Below, piece by piece: positions 56,301-64,000 of a stretch of 64,000 nucleotides of DNA (the first letter of the stretch is position 1; each line of letters starts with the position of its first letter). The notes beneath the pieces were generated by a model. It had not been told where the DNA came from and did not search any database. It saw nothing but the letters and a program-made list of their open reading frames with translations. The DNA is from Candidatus Cloacimonadota bacterium (GTDB lineage: Bacteria > Cloacimonadota > Cloacimonadia > JGIOTU-2), in assembly GCA_030613025.1 (NCBI GenBank), contig JAUWMT010000005.1, forward strand, positions 20,584 to 84,583, read 5' to 3'. The translations under genes and the position numbers were made by a program.

Positions 56301-57181
56301 CTTCTTTCATCTTCCTGGCTTTCGTGGATGACCTTGACTGTCTTAACTTTAGCGTTTAAAATCTTATCGGCAAGACCTTCTGTAAGAAGCGCACCACCTT
56401 CAGCAATTACCTCACCACTTTTTTTATCGATAATATCTTCAAAAAGAACCCTCTCAAGAAATTCTTCTTTAGTAAGATCAAGCTCTTGAGGAGTATAAAA
56501 AGTTTTTCTTATTGAATCATTATCGGAAAGCCCCTGACATCTAAGAATGGTGGTAACAGGCACTTTATGTCGTTTATCAATAAGAACATAGATGATATCC
56601 TGAGTGTCTGTAAGAAATTGGAACCATGAACCCTGAACAGGAATTACCTTTGCGTTGTAGAGAACTTTACCACTTCCATGAGTTTCACTGGTAAAAGTGA
56701 TACCCGGAGAACGGTGGAGCTGACTTATAATAACGCGCTCCTCACCATTAATGATGAAGGTTCCCCTATCGGTGATCATTGGAATTTCACCGAGGAAAAG
56801 GTCTTTTTCTTTTACACTTTTAACTCTCTGCTGTTCGCCTTCCACAGTTTTCTCAAAAGTCGTTAAACGGAATTTAACTTTTAATGGAGAACTATAAGTC
56901 AGGTTTCGTTCAATACATTCATCAGGAGTATATTTCTCCTTGAGAACATTATATTGAATGAACTCCAGCAGGAATTGACCTTGCGTATCCTCTACAGGAA
57001 AATGATTATTAAATACTTCCTGCAAGCCGATATCTTCTCTTTTTTCGGGCAAAATGTCCTTTTGCAGAAACTTGAAATATGAACCCTTCTGCATAGTGAG
57101 CAGATTGGGTATCTCCACATCGGGAAGTTTAAACCCATGAAGACGTTCAGCCATTTTGGAAAAACTTTTTCTTTCCTTCAT
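53372..57181 (-). CDS. rpoB: RNA polymerase beta subunit
   Basis: Beta subunit, 1269 residues. The rifampicin-region core reads [64 protein letters not shown], with Glu and Met where E. coli has Asp516 and Lys527. [12 protein letters not shown] and [14 protein letters not shown] carry active-site residues, and [18 protein letters not shown] the switch region. A helical Lys/Glu-rich stretch ([24 protein letters not shown], about residue 920) is a likely lineage insertion. 91 nt with hairpins separate it from rplL. Confidence 0.98.
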   Translation of the reverse strand: [1269 protein letters not shown]

Positions 57182-57206
57182 GTGCTCCTTATTTAGCCAA
57201 AGACAT

Positions 57207-57264
57207 CTTCACTCGTGTGAATGAAGAGTCTATTAGTATTTGAATGAAATGTGTTATAGAACAC
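57207..57264 (-). promoter_or_regulatory. Two hairpins in the rplL-rpoB spacer
   Basis: In the minus-strand RNA, GTGTTctatAACAC (57264-57251) and CTTCATTC-acac-GAGTGAAG (57226-57207, extended by AGAC/GTCT) fold in the 91-nt spacer. Neither has a T-run. In E. coli the same spacer holds an attenuator and an RNase III site, so a processing or attenuation role is plausible. Confidence 0.4.
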
Positions 57265-57272
57265 GTCATTAT

Positions 57273-57656
57273 CTACTTAATCTCTACAGAGCCACCTTCA
57301 GCTTCGATCTTCTCTTTAATTGACTGCGCTTCATCTTTTGAAACACCTTCTGCTACTGGTTTTGGTGCTTCATCAACTAAGGCCTTGGATTCTTTCAATC
57401 CTAATTTTGTAATCTGACGGACAACCTTAATGACCTGGATCTTCTTTGCTCCGGAATTAGTTAAGATCACGTCAAATTCTGTTTTCTCTTCTTCTTTTGC
57501 GGCTTCGCCTGCTACAGGACCTGCAACCGCAACTACTGGTGCTGCAGCTGACACACCAAATTCTTCTTCTAAAGCTTTCACTAAATCAGCTAATTCCATT
57601 ACGTTGAGTTCTTTTACGAGCTCAATAATCTTATCTTTTTTGCTGCCTTCTGCCAT
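57273..57656 (-). CDS. rplL: Ribosomal protein L7/L12
   Basis: Stalk protein that recruits translation GTPases, 127 residues. N-terminal dimer domain [27 protein letters not shown], flexible Ala-rich hinge ([20 protein letters not shown]), and C-terminal domain [41 protein letters not shown]. Confidence 0.98.
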   Translation of the reverse strand: MAEGSKKDKIIELVKELNVMELADLVKALEEEFGVSAAAPVVAVAGPVAGEAAKEEEKTEFDVILTNSGAKKIQVIKVVRQITKLGLKESKALVDEAPKPVAEGVSKDEAQSIKEKIEAEGGSVEIK

Positions 57657-57734
57657 TATATCCTCCTATAATTAAGCATATTATTATTTTTATTTATTAT
57701 ATTACGGCTAATATTCAAATGCAGTTAAATACGT

Positions 57735-58277
57735 TTATGATTGCTGTTTGTTCTTGATCTCATTGAGCACAAGAACCAACTTCTGCAAAATACTGTTAAG
57801 GGTATATACCAATCCAGAGATAGGTGAATTGAAACTTCTGACAACTTGTGCAAGCAATTCCTGTTTGGATGGCAGGTTTACTATTCTTTCGAGTTCCTGA
57901 ACATCCATAAGCTGATTATCAATTATCCCAACTTTGAATTTGAAAAAATCTTTCTCATCGGGAAGACTCTTCATAAAATCCGAAATTAATCTCGGAGGAG
58001 TGACTTCATCTTCCTTTGATACTGCGATAGCGGTGGGTCCGACAAGATATTCATCAAGACCTTCAATTGATAAATCTTTTACAGCTAATTTTAACAGTGT
58101 ATTTTTTGCAACAAAGTAATCAACTTTATTATCTCTAAATTTGCTTCTCAGATCTGTATCTTCCTGAACAGATATCCCTTTATAATCTACAAGCACTATA
58201 GCTTTTGCTTTATCCAAACGTTCTTTTAACTGTTGAACATTTTCTATATTTCTTGGATTTACAGCTTTCTGTTCCAT
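57735..58277 (-). CDS. rplJ: Ribosomal protein L10
   Basis: Stalk base protein, 180 residues. NIENVQQLKERLDKAKAIVLVDYKGISVQEDTDLRSKFRDNKVDYFVAKNTLLKLAV binds 23S rRNA; the C-terminal helix (GLVYTLNSILQKLVLVLNEIKNK) holds the L7/L12 dimers. Only 12 nt separate it from rplA, so the usual L10 autoregulatory leader is absent at this place. Confidence 0.96.
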   Translation of the reverse strand: MEQKAVNPRNIENVQQLKERLDKAKAIVLVDYKGISVQEDTDLRSKFRDNKVDYFVAKNTLLKLAVKDLSIEGLDEYLVGPTAIAVSKEDEVTPPRLISDFMKSLPDEKDFFKFKVGIIDNQLMDVQELERIVNLPSKQELLAQVVRSFNSPISGLVYTLNSILQKLVLVLNEIKNKQQS

Positions 58278-58289
58278 ATAATATCCTAT

Positions 58290-58997
58290 TTATTTCGCTT
58301 GAATTTCTTTAATGTAGCCGACTGAATCTATCTTAATACCCGGGCTCATAGTTGAGCATATGGTAATATTTTTTACATATCGACCTTTGGCTGATGCCGG
58401 TCTGTCACGAAGTATTGCACGCATTAATGCCTCTGCATTTTCTGCCAGTTTTTCATTTTCAAATGATACTTTCCCAAGTGGGACATGAATGTTTGAAAAC
58501 TTATCAATTCGATATTCGACCTTACCAGCTTTTGCTTCTTTAACTGCCTTCTCAATGTCATTGGTAATAGTGCCTGCTTTGGGATTGGGCATTAACTTTC
58601 TGGGACCAAGAATACGAGCCAGTTTACCAACCTTACCCATCATATTAGGAGATGCAATTGCAACATCAAAATCTGTCCAGCCGCCCTGAATCTTTTCTGC
58701 AAGATCATCCATACCAACATAGTCAGCACCAGCGTTTTTTGCTTCATCAACTTTATCACCTTCTGCAAAGACAAGAACCTTCACATCTTTACCGGTTCCA
58801 TTAGGAAGCACCACTGTTCCACGAACCATCTGGTTTGCCTTTTTGGGATCAACACCTAAGCGAAAGTGAAGCTCAACGGTTTCATCGAAATTTTTATTTG
58901 CAATTTCTTTAAGCAGATTCAGAGATTCATCAAATCCATATGCTTTTTCTGCTTCAAGCTTCTCCAAACCCTGATTATATTTCTTGCCTCTTTTCAT
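58290..58997 (-). CDS. rplA: Ribosomal protein L1
   Basis: L1-stalk protein moving E-site tRNA, 235 residues. Conserved: [78 protein letters not shown]. In relatives it represses the L11 operon. Confidence 0.97.
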   Translation of the reverse strand: MKRGKKYNQGLEKLEAEKAYGFDESLNLLKEIANKNFDETVELHFRLGVDPKKANQMVRGTVVLPNGTGKDVKVLVFAEGDKVDEAKNAGADYVGMDDLAEKIQGGWTDFDVAIASPNMMGKVGKLARILGPRKLMPNPKAGTITNDIEKAVKEAKAGKVEYRIDKFSNIHVPLGKVSFENEKLAENAEALMRAILRDRPASAKGRYVKNITICSTMSPGIKIDSVGYIKEIQAK

Positions 58998-59019
58998 GAA
59001 GTATGCTCCTCTATTTCAC

Positions 59020-59445
59020 TTAATGCTGAATGGTAACACCCATACTACGGGCAGTACCTGCGACCATTTTCTTCGCAGCTTCGATGTTTGCAGCATTCAA
59101 ATCTTCCATTTTGATCTTTGCGATCTTTTCGACCTGTTCGTCTGTGATCGAACCGATCTTTTCTCTATTGGGTACACCGGAACCCTTTGCCAAACCAGCT
59201 TCCTTTTTTATCAGAACTGCTGCGGGTGGTGTTTTTGTAATAAAGCTGAATGTCCTATCAGCCCAGACAGTGATCTCTGCAGGAATGATCATTCCCGGCT
59301 GATCTTTTGTCTTATCATTGAATTGCTTGCAGAACTCTCCAATATTCACTCCGTGCTGTCCCAAAGCTGGACCAACCGGAGGAGCAGGAGTTGCCTGTCC
59401 TGCAGCCAATTGTATCTTAATTTTTGCTAAAACTTTTTTTGCCAT
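59020..59445 (-). CDS. rplK: Ribosomal protein L11
   Basis: GTPase-centre protein, 141 residues: [54 protein letters not shown] (thiopeptide-contact prolines kept) and the RNA-binding C-terminal [43 protein letters not shown]. Confidence 0.98.
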   Translation of the reverse strand: MAKKVLAKIKIQLAAGQATPAPPVGPALGQHGVNIGEFCKQFNDKTKDQPGMIIPAEITVWADRTFSFITKTPPAAVLIKKEAGLAKGSGVPNREKIGSITDEQVEKIAKIKMEDLNAANIEAAKKMVAGTARSMGVTIQH

Positions 59446-59459
59446 AGTAATAGTAACCT

Positions 59460-59990
59460 TTAATCGAGTTTTTCTACTTGACTGAAACCGACCTCGACCG
59501 GTGTGATACGACCAAAAACGGTCACATTCACAACAAGTTTTTCCTTGTCTCCAATAATTCTCTCTATTGCACCATCAAAATCATCAAAGGGCCCGTCAAT
59601 GATCTTTATGCGATCACCAACGAGGAATTTCATTTCGCTGGACACAGAGTCTTTATCTTTCTTCACTCCGAGAATTCTATTTACTTCTTTTTCAGATAAT
59701 GGTTTCGGAGTTTTATCGCTGCCTAAAAATTTTGTTGTGGCAGGTAATCGAAGCACAAACTGAAAGGTTGCAGGAATCATATTCATTTCAATAAGAACAT
59801 AATTTGGAAAGATCTTCTTTTCCTTAACGATCTTTTTACCATCTCTGATAATAAAGGTCTTGTGAGAAGGTATTATTATCTCACCGAAGTGTTCTTTAAG
59901 ATCACTTTCTTCAAGAAACTTTTCAATTGCTTCCTTAACCTTTTTCTCTTTGCCCACATAAGTGTGGAGCACGTACCATTTTTTTTCCAT
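59460..59990 (-). CDS. nusG: Transcription elongation factor NusG
   Basis: Joins RNA polymerase to Rho or the ribosome, 176 residues. NGN domain: [53 protein letters not shown]-terminal KOW domain: [57 protein letters not shown] shares one base with the secE stop. Confidence 0.97.
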   Translation of the reverse strand: MEKKWYVLHTYVGKEKKVKEAIEKFLEESDLKEHFGEIIIPSHKTFIIRDGKKIVKEKKIFPNYVLIEMNMIPATFQFVLRLPATTKFLGSDKTPKPLSEKEVNRILGVKKDKDSVSSEMKFLVGDRIKIIDGPFDDFDGAIERIIGDKEKLVVNVTVFGRITPVEVGFSQVEKLD

Positions 59991-60178
59991 TATCTAAATA
60001 ACACCAAATTCACAATCTGCGTGAAAATATTATCAACGATCCAAATAAAAATACCCAGAAGTACAGAGAAAGCAATAACTACAGAAGTACCTTCTTTGAG
60101 GTCTGCTTTTGTTGGCCATACTACATTGCGTAGCTCTTGGCGAACTTCTTTTAAAAATTTTGCTATTTTTTTAAACAT
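59990..60178 (-). CDS. secE: Preprotein translocase subunit SecE
   Basis: Single-span clamp of SecY, 62 residues from ATG 60178 (MFKKIAKFLKEVRQELRNVVWPTKADLKEGTSVVIAFSVLLGIFIWIVDNIFTQIVNLVLF). The track's extra 17 residues come from the tRNA-Trp sequence and are not coding. The WPT motif and the C-terminal membrane helix are typical. Confidence 0.96.
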   Translation of the reverse strand: MFKKIAKFLKEVRQELRNVVWPTKADLKEGTSVVIAFSVLLGIFIWIVDNIFTQIVNLVLFR

Positions 60179-60199
60179 AAATTTCTTTCTAGAAAATAA

Positions 60200-60275
60200 T
60201 GGCAGGGCTGGCAGGAATTGAACCCGCACTCTTCGGTTTTGGAGACCGCCGCTTTGCCAATTAAGCTACAGCCCT
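60200..60275 (-). tRNA. tRNA-Trp (CCA)
   Basis: Cloverleaf AGGGCTG...CAGCCCT with encoded 3' CCA. Anticodon loop CTCCAAA gives anticodon CCA. T arm GCGGG-TTCAATT-CCTGC. Lies between rpmG and secE, its common place. The anticodon stem has one G-A mismatch. Confidence 0.96.
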
Positions 60276-60285
60276 ACACATAGAA

Positions 60286-60435
60286 TTATTTAATTTCTTT
60301 GTGAAGTGTATGCTTTCTACATTTCGGACAATACTTTTTACACTCCAATTTATTTGGATGAGTTTGTTTATTCTTCGTGGTCACATAGTTACGTGATTTG
60401 CACTCCGAACAAGAAAGTTTAATATAAATTCTCAT
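60286..60435 (-). CDS. rpmG: Ribosomal protein L33, zinc-binding form
   Basis: Too short for the track; reads [49 protein letters not shown], 49 residues. Two CxxC pairs make it a C+ L33. Located 10 nt after tuf and 10 nt before tRNA-Trp. Confidence 0.96.
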   Translation of the reverse strand: MRIYIKLSCSECKSRNYVTTKNKQTHPNKLECKKYCPKCRKHTLHKEIK

Positions 60436-60445
60436 TATATTGTCC

Positions 60446-61636
60446 TTATTCTATTATCTCCGTGACAACTCCAGCACCGACTGTACGTCCACCTTCACGA
60501 ATTGCGAAACGAAGTCCTTTTTCCATAGCGATAGGAGTAAGAAGTTCAATTTCCATAATTACTCTATCGCCGGGCATAACCATATCTGTTCCTTCAGGAA
60601 GCATTAAGGTTCCGGTCACGTCAGTAGTTCTGAAATAGAACTGAGGTCTGTAACCAGAGAAGAAAGGTTTGTGTCTTCCACCTTCATCTTTTGTAAGAAT
60701 ATAGGTTTCGCCTTTGAATTTCTTGTGAGGGGTAATACTGCCTGGTTTTGCAAGAACCATACCACGTTCGACTTCATCTTTTGCAATACCACGAATCAAC
60801 ACACCAACGTTATCACCAGCTTCGCCACGATCCAGAAGTTTTCTGAACATTTCGACACCGGTCACAACGATTTCACGGGTTTCTCTGATCCCAACACGTT
60901 CGACTTTGTCTCCAACTTTAACAACACCACGCTCGATTCTTCCTGTAGCCACTGTTCCACGTCCGGGAATACTAAAGATATCTTCAATGGGCATCAAGAA
61001 AGGCATATCTGTCTTTCTGTCTGGAATCGGGATGTACTCATCAATTGCAGCAATAAGGTCATGAATACATTTTGTTTTTTCAGGATCATCAGGGTTATTC
61101 AATGCTTCGAGAGCACTACCGGGTATGATCGGAACATCGTCGCCGGGGAATTCATAATCATTGAGAAGGTCACGAACTTCAAGTTCAACCAATTCAATGA
61201 GTTCTGGATCATCGACCATATCGATCTTGTTCAAGAATACCACAACATAAGGCACATTCACTTGCTTTGCAAGAAGAATATGTTCTCTTGTCTGTGGCAT
61301 GACACCATCTGCAGCACTGACGACCAAAATTGTGCCGTCCATCTGTGCAGCACCTGTGATCATGTTCTTAATATAGTCAGCATGACCGGGACAATCTACG
61401 TGCGCGTAGTGTCGTTTATCACTCTCATACTCAACGTGAGCAGTTGCAATAGTGATACCACGCTCTCTTTCTTCCGGGGCATTATCGATCTGATCGAAAG
61501 AGACATATTCTGCCTGCCCCTTTTTAGAAAGAATAAGTGTCATTGCAGCGGTTAATGTGGTCTTACCATGGTCGATATGACCGATGGTACCAACATTAAC
61601 ATGCGGTTTCGTTCTCTTATAAGTTTCCTTTGCCAT
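60446..61636 (-). CDS. tuf: Elongation factor Tu
   Basis: GTPase that brings aminoacyl-tRNA to the ribosome, 396 residues. G1 [17 protein letters not shown], switch/G3 [35 protein letters not shown]4 [12 protein letters not shown]; domains 2 and 3 include [15 protein letters not shown] and [19 protein letters not shown]. Position behind four tRNA genes is that of E. coli tufB; no second tuf lies in the window. Confidence 0.98.
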   Translation of the reverse strand: MAKETYKRTKPHVNVGTIGHIDHGKTTLTAAMTLILSKKGQAEYVSFDQIDNAPEERERGITIATAHVEYESDKRHYAHVDCPGHADYIKNMITGAAQMDGTILVVSAADGVMPQTREHILLAKQVNVPYVVVFLNKIDMVDDPELIELVELEVRDLLNDYEFPGDDVPIIPGSALEALNNPDDPEKTKCIHDLIAAIDEYIPIPDRKTDMPFLMPIEDIFSIPGRGTVATGRIERGVVKVGDKVERVGIRETREIVVTGVEMFRKLLDRGEAGDNVGVLIRGIAKDEVERGMVLAKPGSITPHKKFKGETYILTKDEGGRHKPFFSGYRPQFYFRTTDVTGTLMLPEGTDMVMPGDRVIMEIELLTPIAMEKGLRFAIREGGRTVGAGVVTEIIE

Positions 61637-61664
61637 GTATCCTCCTAATATAATACATTTTCAA

Positions 61665-61740
61665 TGGAGCTCATGACCGGGATTGAACCGGTGACCTCAT
61701 CCTTACCAAGGATGTGCTCTACCGACTGAGCTACATGAGC
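61665..61740 (-). tRNA. tRNA-Thr (GGT)
   Basis: Acceptor GCTCATG/CATGAGC with encoded CCA. Anticodon stem-loop CATCC-TTGGTAA-GGATG, anticodon GGT. T arm ACCGG-TTCAATC-CCGGT. Last of four tRNAs before tuf, 28 nt from its start. Confidence 0.97.
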
Positions 61741-61741
61741 A

Positions 61742-61818
61742 TGGAGCGGGAAACGGGGTTCGAACCCGCGACCCTTAGCTTGGAAGGCTAATGCTCTAGC
61801 CAGCTGAGCTATTCCCGC
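61742..61818 (-). tRNA. tRNA-Gly (TCC)
   Basis: Acceptor GCGGGAA/TTCCCGC with encoded CCA. Anticodon stem-loop TTAGC-CTTCCAA-GCTAA, anticodon TCC. T arm CGGG-TTCGAAC-CCCG. Confidence 0.97.
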
Positions 61819-61824
61819 AATTTA

Positions 61825-61909
61825 TGGTGGGGAGAGAAGGATTTGAACCTCCGCAGGCTTCGCCGGCAGATTTACAGTCTGCTCCCTTTGACCACTAGGG
61901 TATCTCCCC
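61825..61909 (-). tRNA. tRNA-Tyr (GTA)
   Basis: Acceptor GGGGAGA/TCTCCCC with encoded CCA. Anticodon stem-loop GCAGA-CTGTAAA-TCTGC, anticodon GTA. It has the long variable arm (CGGCGAAGCCTG) of bacterial tRNA-Tyr. Confidence 0.97.
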
Positions 61910-61923
61910 ATTTAAAATAATTC

Positions 61924-61998
61924 TGGAGCCACCAGAGGGATTTGAACCCCCGACCAGAGGTTTACAAAACCCCTGCTCTACCCCTGAGCTATGGTGGC
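61924..61998 (-). tRNA. tRNA-Thr (TGT)
   Basis: Acceptor GCCACCA/TGGTGGC with encoded CCA. Anticodon stem-loop GGGGT-TTTGTAA-ACCTC, anticodon TGT. First gene of the tRNA-tuf cluster. Confidence 0.97.
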
Positions 61999-62162
61999 TA
62001 CTATATTTAACACACACTTATACCACTTATATAGTTAGAAAATACAGATTGCCGAAATGACGAAAATACTGTCAAATTTTTTATACATTTTATATAATTT
62101 TATATGAATTAAATAACTTAGTAATAATCTCATAAATGAAAAAAAATAAGTGAAAAATTATT
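61999..62162 (-). promoter_or_regulatory. Probable promoter region of the tRNA-tuf-ribosomal block
   Basis: AT-rich gap between cysS and the first tRNA. On the minus strand TTGACA (62075-62070) lies about 70 nt before the tRNA, after a run of A/T-rich blocks that could act as an UP element; a convincing -10 at 17 nt is lacking, though TATATAAG (62033-62026) is near. No terminator for cysS is evident. Confidence 0.35.
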
Positions 62163-63584
62163 TTATGATTTCATACGCCAGAATGTGCCTTCTGCATTAT
62201 CGCGAACTTCTACTCCCATTCCACTCAATTTGTGTCTTATTTCATCAGATTTAGCCCAATTTTTACTCTTCCGGGCTTCATCACGCTCCTTGATAAGATG
62301 CTCCACAAGTTTTACATCAACCTTCTGCTGGGCTTCTTCCTCAAGAATCTGTTCTGCTTTATCAAGCTGCAAACCAAAAATCCTATCAAAATCGAGCACG
62401 AGTTCGTACTTTTCCTTATTGCCGATTTCATTAGAGCGAAGCATCTGCCACATCACTGCAAGAGCTTCCGGCATATTCAGGTCGTTATTGATTTTCTCTT
62501 GGAATTCCTGTATAACCTTCTCAACATATTCTGGATTTGGTTTACTTTCATCTCGATTTTTCTTTATCTCAATAATAATATTTACCAAACGATTATATGC
62601 ATATTTTGCAGTTTCGATTGCCTCGTCGCTGAAGGTCAAGGGCTGTCTGTAATGCGCGCCAAGACAGAAATATCTATACACCATCGGTGGATAACCCATT
62701 TCTTCGAGTTTAGTCAAGGTTAGAAAATCACCTTTGGATTTGCTCATTTTCTCTTCATTCATAATGAGAAATTCCGCATGAAGCCAGTAATTGACACTTT
62801 TTTTCCCGGTTGCCGCTTCACTTTGCGCGATCTCGTTTGTATGATGAACAGGAATATGGTCGATGCCGCCACAGTGAATATCAAAACTATCGCCAAGATA
62901 GCACATGGAAATTGCCGAGCATTCAATATGCCAGCCCGGATAACCCCTACCCCACGGGCTGTCCCACTTCATTTCTTGATCATCGAACTTGGATTTGGTG
63001 AACCAAAGTACAAAATCGAGCGGGTTCTTTTTTGCAGAATCAATCTTAATACGCGCACCGGGCTTTAGACTTTTGACATCCAACCGGGCAAGTTTGCCGT
63101 AATTTTTGAATTTCGAAATGTCAAAATACACATTGCCATCTGCAATATATGTGAAGCCCTTATCTTCTAATCTTTTAATAAGATCGATCATCTGCCGAAT
63201 ATGCGCTGTCGCCTTTACATGATGATCCGGCGGTATAATATTGAGCTGTTTGAGATCCTTTTCAAATGCCTTTGTATAATAATCAGCAATTTCCCAAACA
63301 TCCTTGCCTTCCTTTTTTGCTTCCTTGACCATCTTATCCTCTCCAGTATCAGCATCGGATGTAAGATGTCCAATATCAGTAATATTCATCACATGGATGA
63401 CTTTGTAACCATCAAATATGAGCACTCGTTTGAGAACATCCTCAAAAATATAGGTGCGAAGGTTTCCAATATGTGCATAGTTATAAACAGTGAGTCCGCA
63501 AGTATAAAGCCCGACTTCATCTTTTTTGATGGGTACGAAATCTTCTTTTTCGCGAGTAAACGTATTATATAATTTCAGACTCAT
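62163..63584 (-). CDS. cysS: Cysteinyl-tRNA synthetase
   Basis: Class I synthetase charging tRNA-Cys, 473 residues. HIGH-type motif YNYAHIGNLRTYIFED, KMSKS motif EEKMSKSKGDFLTL. Zinc ligands lie in LYTCGLTVYN, WHIECSAISM and HTNEIAQSEA. C-terminal DALR-like and tRNA-binding parts are complete (LIKERDEARKSKNWAKSDEIRHKLSGMGVEVRDNAEGTFW). An AAAGGA Shine-Dalgarno precedes ATG 63584. Same strand as, and upstream of, the tRNA-tuf cluster. Confidence 0.97.
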   Translation of the reverse strand: MSLKLYNTFTREKEDFVPIKKDEVGLYTCGLTVYNYAHIGNLRTYIFEDVLKRVLIFDGYKVIHVMNITDIGHLTSDADTGEDKMVKEAKKEGKDVWEIADYYTKAFEKDLKQLNIIPPDHHVKATAHIRQMIDLIKRLEDKGFTYIADGNVYFDISKFKNYGKLARLDVKSLKPGARIKIDSAKKNPLDFVLWFTKSKFDDQEMKWDSPWGRGYPGWHIECSAISMCYLGDSFDIHCGGIDHIPVHHTNEIAQSEAATGKKSVNYWLHAEFLIMNEEKMSKSKGDFLTLTKLEEMGYPPMVYRYFCLGAHYRQPLTFSDEAIETAKYAYNRLVNIIIEIKKNRDESKPNPEYVEKVIQEFQEKINNDLNMPEALAVMWQMLRSNEIGNKEKYELVLDFDRIFGLQLDKAEQILEEEAQQKVDVKLVEHLIKERDEARKSKNWAKSDEIRHKLSGMGVEVRDNAEGTFWRMKS

Positions 63585-64000
63585 ACTGTTCCTTTCTTCG
63601 GTTCATTTTAAATTTTAATCGAGTCGATATTATTGAAATAAAAGAATCTGAATTTCCAATATCCAACACGGAATAACCAATATCCATTTAACTTCTGTCT
63701 CTCTCAACACTTTTAAAGCTACTTTCAATTTAGGAATAAAATCCGCTTTTTATTCAACACTTTGTACCTATCCGTAATTGGGAGCAGGTGATGTTCCGCT
63801 TGTGTTGGTTACCAAGCCAGTCTTCATTCCATTACACCTTGATAAACAGGGGGTTGGTAACCAGAATCTAGTGATAAGTCAATGGTTAAATGACGTAAAT
63901 TGAATTTTAACAAAGTTTGAAACCTCATCCTAACCTTCTCCTATCTGAGGAGAAGGCAATATAAGGAATGTCAAAATTCAATTACCATTTCCAATCGAAG
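63585..64000. repeat. Non-coding right end with strong hairpins and repeat words
   Basis: No gene in about 415 bases. Holds the repeated words ccaatatccaacacggaataaccaatatccat (63657-63688); a large hairpin with perfect 10-bp arms TGGTTACCAA (63805-63815) and TTGGTAACCA (63854-63863); and CCTTCTCCT-atctg-AGGAGAAGG (63934-63956), a perfect 9-bp hairpin inside aacctcatcctaaccttctcc. All are typical of interspersed non-coding repeats. Confidence 0.5.

Noticed and set aside
58278-58289. L10 leader/autoregulatory RNA before rplJ
   Set aside because: Only 12 nt lie between rplA and rplJ, too short for the structure.
60179-60229. 17-residue N-terminal extension of SecE in the track
   Set aside because: Encoded by the tRNA-Trp 3' end; SecE begins at MFKKIAKF.
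60671-61555. 294-aa ORF antisense to tuf
   Set aside because: Lies wholly inside the unmistakable tuf gene on the other strand; a codon-bias shadow with no family features.

Overview
The window reads as a low-GC, Gram-negative-type bacterial chromosome, most likely a member of Candidatus Cloacimonadota (FCB group). The organism call is an inference. It rests on the FlgD-like C-terminal sorting domains (NPF..., WDG.DE.GK.V.PG.Y.YKL) on two secreted proteins, a PHP/endonuclease Q-UvrD helicase fusion, a DUF6515-type secreted protein, and one uninterrupted tRNA-tuf-secE-nusG-rplKAJL-rpoBC-str-S10-spc-alpha ribosomal block. No rRNA gene is present to settle the taxonomy.

Layout. (1) Bases 1-9.7 kb, plus strand: the 3' part of a PHP/EndoQ-UvrD helicase fusion, a small zinc-ribbon gene, a frameshifted secreted beta-helix protein, the PLP-homeostasis gene yggS, then umuD, umuC and an SRAP (YedK/HMCES) gene. 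This is a DNA damage-tolerance neighbourhood interrupted by two repeat-rich insertions. (2) 9.7-11 kb: a REP-associated tyrosine transposase, frameshifted at a run of nine A, flanked by REP-like palindromes. (3) 11-18.1 kb, minus strand: a SAM methyltransferase, an unknown 353-aa protein, a PDZ/DUF512 Fe-S protein, a class V aminotransferase, a PepT-like M20 peptidase and a secreted DUF6515 protein. (4) 18.2-24.6 kb: a metallophosphoesterase lipoprotein (plus strand), then minus-strand DUF3795, a start-less ORF, a C39-like cysteine peptidase, an FG-GAP secreted protein and a clostripain-like lipoprotein. (5) 24.6-27.5 kb, plus strand: an AbiEi/AbiEii-type toxin-antitoxin pair between 22-bp direct repeats, and an HEVGH zincin-like protein. 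(6) 27.5-30.4 kb: a small membrane protein, ogt, ispG, a Ppx/GppA phosphatase, and a convergent zinc-ribbon gene.

(7) 30.75-62.0 kb, minus strand: transcription runs right to left through tRNA-Thr(TGT), tRNA-Tyr, tRNA-Gly, tRNA-Thr(GGT), tuf, rpmG, tRNA-Trp, secE, nusG, rplK, rplA, rplJ, rplL, rpoB, rpoC, rpsL, rpsG, fusA and the complete S10-spc-alpha set, ending at rplQ with secY, adk, map, infA, rpmJ and rpoA in their usual places. Most genes overlap or lie within 20 nt of each other. A hairpin followed by a T-rich tail downstream of rplQ is a plausible end of the transcript. (8) cysS lies on the same strand upstream, followed by about 400 nt of non-coding sequence with strong hairpins.

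All start choices other than the ORF-track defaults come from visible Shine-Dalgarno motifs and family N-termini. Two genes (the beta-helix protein and the transposase) carry single-base frameshifts that could be biological or assembly errors.
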